Assembly: GCA_050084515.1 (NCBI GenBank)
Contig: CM114274.1
Coordinates: 32,178,001-32,242,000 of the forward strand
Source of the DNA: Blasia pusilla
Lineage: Eukaryota > Marchantiophyta > Marchantiopsida > Blasiales
Direction: 5' to 3'
DNA: 64,000 nucleotides
Part shown: in pieces, positions 34,130-45,042 of the stretch
How the letters are laid out: each line of letters starts with the position of its first letter
How positions within the stretch are numbered: position 1 is the stretch's first letter
Notes under the pieces: generated by a model
What the model saw: only the letters and a program-made list of their open reading frames with translations
What the model was told of the DNA's origin: nothing
The model's database searches: none
Position numbers and translations under genes: made by a program

Positions 34130-34830
34130 TGGAACCCGTCGGAGTCTGGTAACTCAGAAATTACGCGAAGCTAACCGAAGCCTGCAACCCGTCGGCATCG
34201 GACGGGTTGCACGCTTCTGCTAAACATTGTCGAAGCGAGCAACCCGTCGCTCTCCGACGAGTTGCTCGGATACCAATACTTATTGCCCAAAGATGCCGGA
34301 GGCATGCAAACCCTCTGTTCCCGACGAGTTCCGCGGGTGCCTCGCCTTTTAGCCCAAAGACGGCAAGGCATGCAACCCGTCGCCCTCCAACGGGTTGCGC
34401 AAGGACCTCGCCTTGTGGTGCAGCCAGCCAGACTCCGACGACTTGCACGGGAAGCCCTCGTTCCTAACCCTTGATGAGGGAAGCGTGCAACCCAACGGTC
34501 TCCGACGGATTGCCCAAGATACGTCCCGTTCCCGTCCCAAACACGGCGGAGGCGCCCAACATGTCGGGCTCCGACGGGTTGCGCGGGTACCTCGCGTTGT
34601 TTTCCAAAGACGACGGAGGCGCTCAACCCGTCGGTCTCCGACGGGTTGCTCGCGCACGTGGCGACGTACCCAGGATGGCGGGCGTGCAACATGTCGGTCT
34701 CTGACGGGTTGCGGAGGAACCTCGCGTTCTTTTCCGAAGACGACGGAGCCGCTCAACCCGTCGGTCTCCGACGGGTTGCTCGCGCACGTGGCGACGGACA
34801 CAAGATGGCGGAGCCGCGCAACCTGTGGAA
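34130..34830. repeat. Palindrome array, copy IV control region
   Basis: Palindrome starts at about 34184, 34239, 34306, 34372, 34420, 34487, 34555, 34622 and 34752 show 66-68 bp steps in the middle. Two units (34624-34648 and 34754-34778) are perfect. The gene B TATA is absent because a deletion joins the array to the methyltransferase exon. Confidence 0.85.
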
Positions 34831-36119
34831 TGTGCCGCTCAGTTATGACCAGATTGCCCTTTTGTTCTCCTTTGCAGACGCCTATCTGAGTGACAGGGGC
34901 TGCTTCTTGGTGTTGACTGGAGGGAGCGAGGACGAGCTCTTCAACCTCCAGTGCGTCAAGAGGTCGCTAAAGTGGAGGACGGCACAATCGTGGATCATAA
35001 AAAATGAGTAACCACTCCGATCCGCGACAAATCAGATTCGGGTAAGGCTCAATTCCTGTACAATAATTTCAATTATCTTATAATGATGTGTAGAATGAGA
35101 GTCAATCTGGGTTTTTTTTGTCGCACCCGTGAGCAACCCGTGGGAAGGCGACGGGTTGCTGGCTTAGAGCGGGTTGCTGGCTTAGAGCAGCCCATGTTCG
35201 GCTGAGAGCAACCCGTCGGTTTCCGATGGGTTGCATCTTTCCCACATACACAGGGAAAACCGCGGTGTACGAATCCGCCGAAACCCGGCGGGTTGCGAGC
35301 TTTGTGTTTCCCAGTTGATTTTGGTTTTTGGATGCAACCCGCCGTCGATAGCGACGGGTTGCTCTCAGCGAGCATGGGCTGCTCTAGCCAAAGCAACCCG
35401 CCGCCTTCCGACGGGTTGCATCCAAAAACCAAAATCAACTGGGAAAACCCAAAAGCAACTGCAACTCGTCGGGTTCCGACGGGTTGGTCCGAGACAAAAC
35501 AACCCGTCGGACTCCGACAGGTTGATCCAAAGTCAGTAATTGAAAATGTTCTCAAGGCGACTTCTTTAGTTTTCGACATTGTTTCCAACGCGTCTTTGAT
35601 TCTGAGATGGACCACTCCTACCTCTACTGCTTCGTTCGGCCCGAGGACAATTTCCAGGTGTTCAAGATCCAGGATCCTGTGGATCCATGCTCAGATGGGT
35701 ACAGCTTAGATAGTTTGTACAATTCCCCCCATGGAATTTACATGCAAGACAGTACCCCACTTCTGGGAGGAAGGGAAAAGTCGCCTGCCCTGATGCAAAC
35801 GCTCATCGAGCTCTGCTCAAGGCCGGGTGACTTGGTGTTCGACTTAGTGGGAATTTCAGGGGCAAGTATCAAAGGCGCCTGGCAGAGTGGCTGGAACATT
35901 CTCTGCCTCGAGGGAAGGCAGGAACTGTTTGACCTTTGCAAGGAGGCAAAGGCAGAATACGAAAGGCTCGTTGGGGCGTACAACTCTCCACCAAAGCCTA
36001 GAGCTCCGGTTCCAGAGCCACCCTTGGTAGTGACTTCATCGTCACTTCCAACGATTCCCAAAATCGGGAGGGCAAGGCCGAAAGTGATTTTGCAAGAGCT
36101 CTCGGACGATGACGAGTGA
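34829..36119 (+). pseudogene. Gene B methyltransferase part, copy IV
   Basis: Exon 34829-about 35035 encodes VPLSYDQIALLFSFADAYL, DRGCFLVLTGG and LKWRTAQSWII, the strands after motif IV; motif IV itself is deleted. A palindrome-filled intron with a GGTAAGG donor follows. Exon 35607-36119 is 513 nt and fully open: MDHSYLYCFVRPEDNFQVF, ALMQTLIELCSRPGDLVF, SGASIKGAWQSGWNILCLEG and the end SDDDE. This fold order (motif IV, then motif X-like helix and motif I) fits N6-adenine/N4-cytosine DNA methylases. DPFxGSG is replaced by DLVGxSG, so catalysis or cofactor binding may differ or be lost. Confidence 0.65.
35307..35446. repeat. Perfect 35-nt-arm inverted repeat in intron
   Basis: Arms 35307-35341 and 35412-35446 are exact reverse complements and include the palindrome half-site GATGCAACCCG. 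The 70-nt loop contains two more half-sites. In RNA this would form a strong hairpin inside gene B intron 3. Confidence 0.85.
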
Positions 36120-36633
36120 GTTCAAAGAACTCAACGACCCAGCTTGACTGCATCGTTTGGAGTAGGGAGTTTTTTGATAATGAGGCAAAAGATTTCATAG
36201 AGTAGATCAAATGTATAGTTCCGAGCTTTTTTCGGATGATATAAAGCAAAAGATTTTTTCGATCGATGGTGCTTGTAAATGTTTGCTGATCATTTTTTCT
36301 TTTCGAATGTGATCGTCTATGTACTCCACGGACTTCTACTTTGCAACCCGTGGGATTTCTCATGCTTGCAACTTTCACTTTATGGCCACTGCAACCCGTC
36401 GGATTTCTCCTCCTTGCAACTTTTCGCTTTTTGACCACTGCACCCTTTTTACCACCTTCAGGCAACTGTCGATTCGACAGTTGCTGATCGGACCCTTTCC
36501 TGTTGGTCCAACTTAAGAGGCAGTCTGGCGGGCTTCTTCCCTTGGCACCTTCCCCTCAACTCGTAAAGGCAGGCGTAGGCTTCTTTTCTTCCCTCAGACG
36601 TGTTGGATTCCTTCTACCTGTGCGGTTGCCATA

Positions 36634-36922
36634 ATGGTATTACCGTGGACGGAGCAGATATTGATACTGGATGGGTGTCACATTGCAGAGCGTACAAGGT
36701 ATATTGCCGAGGAAGGCGGTGGGACTCGAGACAGGTTACATGGGATCGTTATGGTGTACCTAGGGGGGGGGGCCAAGGCTCTCGAATTCGCCAACATTTT
36801 CGATCCCCGTCTACAATCGGCCAGAGGAGCCACTTGAATCCCAGGACATTCCTTTGGTATTGTCACCGAGGAGAGTTAGGAGTAAATTTGTAGATGACAA
36901 GGCTGAAGAAATCATAGACTAG
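36634..36922 (+). pseudogene. Downstream ORF with ILILDGC motif, copy IV
   Basis: MVLPWTEQILILDGCHIAER, then TRYIAEEGGGT and GIVMVYLGGG, about 500 bp past the methyltransferase stop. A run of ten G follows. In this copy the run places the rest in another frame than in copies II (nine G) and VI (eight G). The region ends in DDKAEEIID-stop in one frame. It may be an alternative terminal exon of gene B; it matches no family I know. Confidence 0.45.
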
Positions 36923-37559
36923 GTGAAATGTACATTTCCGAGGTTCCTTCGGAGGTAATAAAGGACGAGATTTTTTCAACCCATAATGGTGTTTGTAAAA
37001 GTTTGCTGGAATATGTTTTTGGACTTGTGGATTGTGTTCTTTTAGCTACTCATAATTACAATTCTGCAACCCGTATGATTCCGACTTTTTGCTTTTTGCC
37101 CACTGCAACTTTTTAACCATTTCCAAGCAACCTGTCGGATTCCGACAGGTTGAGTGCTTGAGTGATCGGACTCTATCCCGGTGAGACCAACTTCTGGCGC
37201 ATTGTGGCGGGCTTCTTGACTTTTGGCTCATTCCCCTTCATTCGTCCAACCAATTGTAGGCTTCTTTTCTTGTCTAAGATGTGCAGGATTCCTACTACCT
37301 GTCGGATTGCCATTTCGGATTCCCAACCCGTTAGATCGTCGGGTGGAAGAAAATCACTTCTGAAAATCTTTCCTTTCTTATGGTGAGCTTTCTTACGGGT
37401 TGGGAGGGATGCAGCTTCTCGGTTTCTCAGCCTAAGGATCTGATTTGTTCATATTTCAGAAAGTTGGTCTTGAGCAGACACCATTCATAACCGACAGAAA
37501 GTTGGTTATGGGGCAATTCAGGGGAGGCCATGATGCAGGCAACAATCCCTACAAAAAGA

Positions 37560-37957
37560 GAGGTACCCATCCGGGTGGTCCTCCAACAAAAGTACCAAGG
37601 GCACCGCTTTTTGTTGACCGAGACAGGGAATGTTAAGAAACTTAGGCTCACATGGAGGGTGATGGAAAAATGTTTAGGGTGGTCTTATGATGTCTCCTTT
37701 TTTCTCGCCCCCAGGAAAAAGGAGGTTTTTTTAGGGCCAAATGTGGACCACTAAATACTCTCTTCTAAAGATTTCCTGAATTTGAAAGCAAACAAAAATT
37801 TCAAATATGTCAAAAAGTTTTGAAGAGAGGAGGCGGATTTGGCCTTTTTTTTGAAGAGAGACTCTCCTCTCTTCCTCTCCTCTCTTACTCTCTCCTGTCA
37901 GAATACCAGCCCCCTTCCTCTCCTCTCTTCCTCTCTCATGCCAGAATACCAGCCCCC
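37560..37957 (+). repeat. Right terminal inverted repeat with doubled tip, copy IV
   Basis: Matches the other termini. The tip sequence ending CCAGAATACCAGCCCCC-like occurs at 37914 and, after a 43-bp TC-rich spacer, again at 37957. Confidence 0.7.
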
Positions 37958-38051
37958 TAGACGCAAACAACAAGTCCGAAAATTCGGAGGCGTTATTTCG
38001 CCACATGGTGAAGTGGAGCACGCCTCGCAACATCATCAATCTCCACATACA

Positions 38052-39333
38052 AGTTATCGTAAAGTAAAATCAGCCAGTGTGTAAACTCCTTCCTCGTTAA
38101 GTGTTAGATAGAGTTTTATTAGTATTAAGTAAATTAGCATAGGAAAAAGAAATCCCCACGTTTAAACCTCTTTATGGTGCCTCTTTTATGCGGGCCCAAC
38201 TTTAGAAAAGAGGTAATAAATAAAAGATGACTTTATAAAAGTAAAGTAGTGAGGTTGGTAGTTTAATGAAAAGCAAAAGTAGGCTTGGTTGGTGGCTAGG
38301 TTAGTTGGGGTAATTTGAAAAATATCAAGTGGGTAAAAGAGGATATTTTCGAAGAGATAAGAGAAAATCTACTTGTGTCAAAATGTGATTGGCTAAGCTT
38401 TGAGAGGAAACCATGTGGCACAAGATAAGATTAACTCTATTTCGTACTCTTGTAGGTCTCTTATGAGTATATAAAGAGGAGGAACCTTCAAGGGTTCATC
38501 ACCTTCTATTCCACATCTTGAGTCTTTCATGTCACTCTTGAGTGTATGACTTTGGGATTGCTTGCTCTTCCAATGAGAGTGGATCACCCCTCTTCGGAGA
38601 GTAACTTGACCATAGTATATTCTTGGAGAGGTTTCTAGAGTGTGGTGTGTGTGTGGAGATGAGAGGTTTGTCACCTTAGAGGAGTTTAGTCATATTAAAA
38701 TAGTGAATGTTTTGCCTTGTTACTTCCCCAATGAGAGTGGATTACCCCTCTTGGGAGAATAACTCCGCCAAAACCCATTCTTGAGGAGAGTAGAGAATGT
38801 CTGTCAAGCATGGATAGGGGTGGAGCACGAATTGTGCCCGACTTTCCTTTCCCTAATCCATACCATGTCAAGATACTCTTTGTAGGTAGGCACTGGTTCA
38901 CTCGCTATTTAGTTTATCACTTTGAGGAGGCGTTCATGAACCAGGCCATTCAATCTCCAACTCCGGTGATCCTTCCTATCGTCACATATGGAAGGACATC
39001 GGATTTACTTTGTATGTTCTTATATAACAATCTATGGATGTCAATAGGCCTGCTCAAATAGAATTTATTACTAGTTATGCTATCTTCCTCGTATACAAGC
39101 GTAAAATAGTTTATAGGGATATTATAGTTAGGAATTTCGGGGTCCGATGTTACGAAGAAGTGATCGCCTCGGGACTTCCATTTGTGATACCTTTCGTGAG
39201 AGAATGGAGAGTATACATAATAATTTAATATTGAAAAAGGAGATCTTCTCAGAGAATTCATCTTGCATCGACCGCGTCTATCGTAACTAGAAGGCCTGCC
39301 GTTACTCGAAGAAAGGCTCTCGACACGACAACG
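38052..39333 (+). repeat. Gypsy LTR-like direct repeat, copy 1
   Basis: About 1.27 kb matches 54022-55292 in direct orientation from GTAAAATCAGC to CTCTCGACA.GACAA. It has an LTR-like promoter (TATATAAA 38468-38475). Conserved short frames such as FVGRHWFTRYLVYHFEEAFM (38882 onward) occur in both copies but are not recognised. No primer-binding site was seen after it, so the exact LTR ends are uncertain. Confidence 0.65.
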
Positions 39334-39335
39334 TA

Positions 39336-39950
39336 CTACTGCACGTGCACTCCAACATGCAAAACAACAGCTAAAATAGCGTTGATCCCTCCAAAGAGAT
39401 CCAACACCTGAATACCCTCCTCGAGGATGCACCACACAATCGGGGTGGTGTCCAAAGGGATTATAACAATACTCCTAGCTACTTGGGGTTCCTCTGACCC
39501 GTCACACTCAGGTGTAGACGTCTCTCTCCACGCGGTATGCACATGCTCAATGGCTAAGCGTTGAAGCTCCTCAATCGAGCCCCAAAGCCGCACTTCTCCT
39601 CCACGGACTGATGCAGCTACCATGACACTCCTCTCCTTAGAAATGTCAAGAACGGGAGTATCCTTTGCATGGACATGTCCCTCAATCAAATCATTAGGCC
39701 AAGTGATGGCATTGCTAAATGATGCTAAGATCGCCATCTCTCGTGGACATTGCTCGATCATTGCACTTATGAATCGAACGAGTAAGGAGCTAAGGCGCCC
39801 ATCACCTGACTGCCATCTTGGTTTGTACGATGGTGACTCCTCCCACTAATCCAAGGAAAACCCCATCGGGTATAATATTTCTCCACCAACCTAGACGTCG
39901 TAGGACTCTACATCAATCACTATCGCCTTGGCTCGCACCACAGACTCGTC
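39336..39950 (-). pseudogene. C5-cytosine methyltransferase-like fragment
   Basis: The minus frame 39761-39336 leads through MIEQCPREMAILASF and SIVIIPLDTTPI to GIQVLDLFGGINAILA, a typical C5-methyltransferase motif I (FxGxG region binding AdoMet), and ends at the gypsy LTR-like repeat. A diverged homologue lies at 62350-62970. Capture of cytosine methyltransferases by retrotransposons has been reported in some eukaryotes, and the abutting gypsy repeat fits that, but the catalytic Pro-Cys motif is not present here. Upstream, minus-strand sequence to 39950 is also conserved between the two fragments. Confidence 0.55.
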
Positions 39951-39964
39951 GACAACTTCCCACT

Positions 39965-40345
39965 ATGCAACCCGTCGGAGTTCGACGAATTGCTTTCGGC
40001 CAAAAGTATCCAAAAAATATCGGATAGTCTAGCAACCTTTTCGAACTCCAACGAGTTGCTTTTAGACGTCCGATGATTTATTACCTCTCGTTGTGCAACT
40101 TGTCGGAGTCCGACAGATTGCAGAACAAATAAATCATGCAGTCATGTTTCCACCCGTCGATGTTCGACTGGTTTCAGTATCCCGAATTAATCTAGTGTGC
40201 TTGGCCACCAAGCAACCTGTCAGACTCTGACGGTTTGCTTGACTATAACATTGACCACAAACAGGATGGTGGCAAGAGACTCAAATCATTCCTGCCCATC
40301 TTTAAGCTTTCCAATTATTCAACTCGTCTGACTCCGACGGGTTGA
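39965..40345. repeat. Palindromes in gene B intron 2, copy V
   Basis: Palindrome variants at about 39967-39993, 40030-40056, 40095-40121, 40150-40176, 40210-40237 and 40317-40345, each separated by about 55-65 bp. Confidence 0.7.
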
Positions 40346-40372
40346 AGCAATCAAACCTAAGGAAGAGGAAAC

Positions 40373-41576
40373 TTACGTATTCATCGCATGCATTGCTTTT
40401 TCCACCATTGCCATATGATGAGGAAATGGATGGAGCATGACAGGCTTCATGCAAAAATGCGCCTCCAATGAATTTGGGCGCTCCTCTGCAAACTGCGTCC
40501 ATGCCATGTACCTCTGGTTTCCATCCCAGATAAAGAAGTAAAGGTTCCGCATCCAGCTAAATTTGGTTCCTTCAATCGCTGTTATGAACTCCTGATCTCT
40601 CATCCTCCAGAAAGTATCCAGGGCCTCCAAGTCCTCTTCCGTCACCAGCGCTTGGATTCCATGTTCATTGTAAGGTTGAACATAGAATGGAGGGAAGTTG
40701 TCGACGTAGGATGCAGTCGATGCCGACTGTTTGAGCTTTGCAATGTCCTCCTCCGACTGAATTTTTCGGACGTACTCCATTGTCCGCAATCGACAGAGTG
40801 GAATTCTCGGGGCGTTATGGCCCTCCATCAGTGCGATCTGCTTAACAACTTGCCACAATGGGGACCAAGTCAATAAAATACAGTGTTTTGCCAATGAATT
40901 GCATAATGATCCTTCACATAACTCAAATTTTTCTTACCCGCTCAAAGATTGGGTTGGTGTCCAGGCCCGCCAAGTGCTCTGGGACAGCAGTTGGCAAGTC
41001 CACGGAAAACTCATCAATCCGATAAAGGTCGATTTCTTCCACCGGGCTCAAAGACGACGAAGACTCTTCTCCTGCTTCTTCAAAGATGTCCACCATCTCC
41101 ACACTTGTTGTCCTTATGACCTCATCGTCTGTTACTTGAACTTCGGCCGTTTCCTTAGCCGAATTTAGATGCATGGTGTCCCCAAACCTCATCGGAGACA
41201 TTTCTTGCATCTCAACACTCTCTGTTGGATGGGCAAGGCTTTCTTCAACGGCGATTGCTTTTTCCCTTCGAGCTTTCGCCAATTCTGCTCTCCTTACATA
41301 GGCGTCAAGACGCTTCTTCTCGTGTTTCTCATCCGCGACTCTTTTCTTCAAGGCCTTCGATGCCTCAGCCTCGACGTTTTGCTTAGCGAGCTCCTCGAGA
41401 ACACGTTTTGCTAGAACCTCTTGCTTGTGCATATCTGTTTCCCTTTCCCGCTCCTCTATTTCTTGTTGCCTTATCTCATTTGCCGAACGAGGACGAGGAG
41501 ATGGTGACGTAGGAGTCCTGATGGACTTGGGAGTGACGCTCCCTACCTTGGTTGCTTGTGTTTTCTTTCTCGTCAT
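40373..41576 (-). pseudogene. Gene B exons 1-2, copy V
   Basis: Exon 1 (41576 to about 40938) is fully open: MTRKKTQATKVGSVTP, a Pro/Ser-rich hinge (SPSPRPRS), a coiled coil of about 80 residues (ERERETDMHKQEVLAKRVLE, KKRVADEKHEKKRL) and an acidic tail (EVQVTDDEVIRT, EIDLYRIDEF). The CGG|GTAAGA donor and an 85-90 bp intron lead to exon 2 (40849-40373), also open: RLRTMEYVRKIQSEEDIAKL, LVTEEDLEALDTFW, FSWMRNLYFFIWDGNQRY and HHMAMVEKAMHAMN, with a TACGTAAGT donor. The rest of the gene is missing. This shows the intact N-terminal half of the gene B product. It matches no family I recognise and has no catalytic signature. Confidence 0.65.
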
Positions 41577-41893
41577 GGTGCACGTTGGGTCAGTTCTTCC
41601 TCCTCGACAGTCTAATCTGCTCCTATGCACGATAGATCCCTCAAAGCGTTTCGTGATGAAGCGCAGTGACCCTAAACCCAACTCTCTTAGCGTTTCTTGA
41701 TGAAGCGCTGTGGCCCTCAAGCGGATGGGCTTGCCAAAATCAAACCCAAGAAGCGTCGGGTGCTAGATTTTCGTAACCTTCCAGCGAAGTGATGATGTAA
41801 CCGAGTTTGGCAACGGAAAGATAACCTTAGCTGATGCGAGGAAGAGCACATGAAATCGCGAAATGAAAAACGATAATGAGCAAAACCTAAGCC

Positions 41894-41900
41894 TTTTATA
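41894..41900 (-). promoter_or_regulatory. TATA box of copy V gene B
   Basis: Minus-strand TATAAAA at the position of the TATAAATA boxes of other copies, about 320 bp before ATG 41576. Confidence 0.5.
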
Positions 41901-41991
41901 CTTTTCAAGCCGTTGAGCTGACCATTGGGTCATTGGGTTGTACCAACGGCGACGTGTCGGCCGTTATGGTACTTTGCACGTGGGAACCCGG

Positions 41992-42720
41992 GCAACCCGT
42001 CGGTCTCCGACGGGTTGCACGCTTCCCTTGTCTTGGGGATGCAGGGCGAGTTACCGAGGCAACCCGTCCGAGACCGACAGGTTGCACGCTTCCCCCGTCT
42101 TGGGGTAACAAGGCAAGGTGCCCGCGCAACCCGTCGGAAACCAAATCGTTGCATGCTTCCCTCATATTGGGATAACAAGGCGAGGTACCCAAGCAACCCG
42201 TCGGAGACCGACGGGTTGCACGCTTCCCTCATCTTGGGGTAACAAGGTGAGGTACCTAGGCAACCCTTTGGAGACCGACGGGTTGCACGCTTTCTTTGTC
42301 CTCGGGTAACCATGCGACAAAGCATAGTCCCGAGGCAAGCCATTGCCCTCCGACGGGTTACAAGGTCTACCGTGGGTTGGACACTTCCCACCATACAACA
42401 AAACTGCACTCACGGTTTGCACGGTTCATTGGACAAGAGAAATCGACGCGAGATCCAAAAGAGAAAGCGAGGTTAGGTGCCTTCCGAACCCGTCGCAGTC
42501 CCCAACATGTTTCCGTGGCAAATCCATGTGATGTCTCGTGTCTCAATGTTAGCAAATCCTGACTCCAATCACACGTTCGACAGGCAAGGGGTACCAACCC
42601 AACGGACTCCGACGGGTTGCAAGTTGCACTCGGACTCTTACAAAAGATGGTACTCCGTGGCTTTGCAACCCACGTGTCTGATCCCCAAATTTTGCAACCC
42701 TTCAGACTCCGACAAGTTTC
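41992..42720. repeat. 67-bp-period palindrome array, copy V
   Basis: Palindrome starts at 41992, 42059, 42126, 42193 and 42260 are exactly 67 bp apart; a weaker sixth follows at about 42335. Isolated palindromes continue at 42595-42625 and 42692-42720. The 40-bp spacers carry CACGCTTCCCTCATCTTGGG-like text. Confidence 0.9.
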
Positions 42721-42813
42721 AATAGGATTGAATCCATTCTGGCAGACAATTTCACCTACCAAACATCATCTTGTCAGTCGAATTATGTCAGGAGAATAAC
42801 GATCACTATTCAT

Positions 42814-42821
42814 TATAAATT
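42814..42821 (+). promoter_or_regulatory. TATA box of copy V transposase
   Basis: TATAAATT 76 bp before ATG 42890, with the CATTCT-rich leader between. Confidence 0.55.
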
Positions 42822-42889
42822 AAATATTCTCATTCCCATTCTCATTCTTATTCTTATTCTCATTCTCCACCCGGTGGAATCATCACGGA

Positions 42890-45042
42890 ATGGATAATTA
42901 TGTGAAACTCACTTGTGGCAGTCATCTAGCCGCCCTTCCTCAATCAGAAATAGTTTGACCACAAGCTCGTGAATCTTTCATACCAGTGGAGGAAAATTTC
43001 CTCTCAATGCGATTTCTTCTCCAAATTGGAATAATCTTTGTTTCCAAGGATGTTTGGGTGGACGGTACGGAGGACGTTGTAGGTGAGACAGTCCATCCAG
43101 TGATATCAAACCGTAGAGTATGGAATCTCCTACCTCTAAAAAATGGTCAATACATAGTTTATGGCTTGCCTCTAAATTCCTTTGTTTCCCAAGTCGACGG
43201 TCCGGAATTTCCTAGTGCACCGAGATCTACGTTTGCCACTCCAAGCTTAGTAGATCCGGAATCGACTCTAACTTCACACGTTCATAACAATGTTGTACTT
43301 CCTGAAGACATTCCGGATGTCGTCAACCTCAATGGAACTGTCAGACACCAACCGTGTCCTTTTTCTGCCTACTCGTTCCTCTTGCGAGTATCAGGCAATA
43401 GTTTGTTGTCATCTCTGCCCTTTAAAATGTTCAAGCACATTCTTGTCGACGAGCTGCCGCCCACGTACCATGGTAAATGCATTTTTGAGTTGCCTCCACT
43501 TGCTGGTCCTGCTCAAAAGAAAGATGGAGGACACTTGAAGGGTATGGATAGAAATTCTGATTGTCATCGATGGTGTAGGCTTCAACCGACTAGTGCTTCA
43601 ATTCCAGATGGTACTTGGATTGTTTCTCGCCGCCAATGCGTTGGAGCCCTCGAGTGTAGAAGTCCAGCATGCCCGTATCTAGAGCGCAATGGGCGAGTCA
43701 ATACGTTGCAATTCCCCCCTAAGAAAGCAGAAACTCCAGATGAGGTCGGTGCGACCATATCGCCGTGAGGCCATCGATGTCCTCATTGTCAGACCTTCCC
43801 TTTCTACGTTGGAATATGTCCTACACACATATTTTTCATTATGCACGACTTCAGTTCTACGTCCGAGTACACAAGGCTTGCAGTTCATGTTGGCTCCCAC
43901 ATTCATCCTATTACCGGTGCAATATAGAGACACATCAAGGAGGATGTGGCAAAGAAAGTGGCCGAGGTATATAGAAACTCTCCGGGATCAAATCCCAGAG
44001 TGATCAAGTTAACAACAGGATCACAAATTTGTGAACAAATGCTTGGAATCACTGGGCAAGGCGAGATCACGGCTGCTGAGGAGAAACAACTATGGGAAAA
44101 TCTCGCATTTTTCAATGATCCTAAATGCTTCCGGAATTTGCTGCGTCAAATACGGGTACTGGATGGAAAGACGGATAAAATGCATGCCATTTTTAGAATC
44201 AAGGCCAACTCCTGATTTCCATTTAGTTAGAGATGGCAGTTCATTGGCCAAGGAGGCGAAGGATCCAAGGCTTATGTCTTCAAAATGTCAACGACATGGC
44301 CGTCGAATGGCCTCGATCTTAAAAATCGAATGACGGAAGGGGAAGATCTTTACGGCAACTAGGTAAGCTTTGATATTTGCTACAGAGTGTTGAATGGATG
44401 GTTGACCATGGGTGCTCACGTTTATGACCATGTGGAGAAGGGACTCAAAACTATATTTTTCTGTAAAGTAAAAGTAGAAGACGTTGGCAGTTTGAAGATA
44501 TGTTGGTTACTCTTATTGGAGGTGGTGAAGGAAAATAAAAGGCCATCTCCGGAAATGTTTGGATTTATGGCGGACAATGCACAACCTGGGTGGAAAGCTA
44601 TCAAGGAAGTGGTTTGGAGTGGACAGGTTCAAAAAGAGAGGGAAAGGTTCGATGCTTTCCATTGGCAACAGTCTGTGATTTGGTACACCAAATCTTGCAT
44701 CAAGGCGAATAAGAGGACAGAGCATGTCACTCTACTCCAACGCGGCAAGGATAGAAAAACCTTGAAATAGGCCATGGAGTGGCAAGAAGAAATACACGAG
44801 TGGTGGAGGAAGCATGCAATTGAGGAGAAGTACAAAGAGTTGTGCTCTTGGATCAGTTGGTGGACTGTACGAATGAGACAATGGGGAAACTTCATGCGGC
44901 GGGTGAGTTTAGTATTTTGTCATGTTGAGCTCATGCTGAGAATTGTTTGAAAAGTTGCAGCTCAAGTTGAGAAGCGTGGGCACTATAGGGATTTCAAACC
45001 AAAAAAACCAAGCAACCCGTCGGATGCGACGGGTTTCCTGAG
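42890..45042 (+). pseudogene. Transposase gene, copy V (frame preserved)
   Basis: Exon 1 (42890-44902, 671 codons) stays in one frame with only nonsense changes (42956, 43766, 43925, 44213, about 44360, 44768), several being C-to-T or G-to-A changes relative to other copies. In order it shows the conserved N-terminus (MDNYVKLTCGSHLAALPQ); ILVDELPPTYHGKCIFELPP; a Cys/His zone (ECRSPACPYLERNGR, HRCPHC, HVGSHIHPI); a linker (ICEQMLGITGQGEI); core motif SFDICYRVLNGWLTMGAHVY; FGFMADNAQPGW with the likely second Asp; FHWQQSV; and a W-rich end. The donor is CGG|GTGAGT at 44903. A short exon 2 begins at 44961 and is cut by copy VI. This copy best defines the catalytic exon. Confidence 0.7.

Larger units (their letters stand above)
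29473..37957 (+). mobile_element. Palindrome-rich DNA transposon, copy IV
   Basis: The only copy with plausible sequence at both ends: a left purine tract next to copy III, a minus-strand transposase (33805 to about 30010), a palindrome array, a truncated gene B (34829-36119) with downstream ORF (36634-36922), and a right terminal repeat ending in CCAGCCCCC at 37914 and again at 37957. The gene B promoter and N-terminal half are deleted. No target duplication was recognised. Confidence 0.65.
39951..45042 (-). mobile_element. Palindrome-rich DNA transposon, copy V
   Basis: Gene B exons 1-2 on minus (41576-40373), divergent control region (41894-42821), and the least damaged transposase exon on plus (42890-44902). 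The left side stops inside gene B intron 2 against the C5-methyltransferase fragment. The right side stops inside the second transposase intron, where copy VI starts. Confidence 0.7.

Noticed and set aside
38810-39228. Short frames conserved in both gypsy repeats (e.g. RHWFTRYLVYHF) as a host gene
   Set aside because: They lie inside the 1.27-kb LTR-like repeat and are duplicated with it; no start, intron or family evidence.
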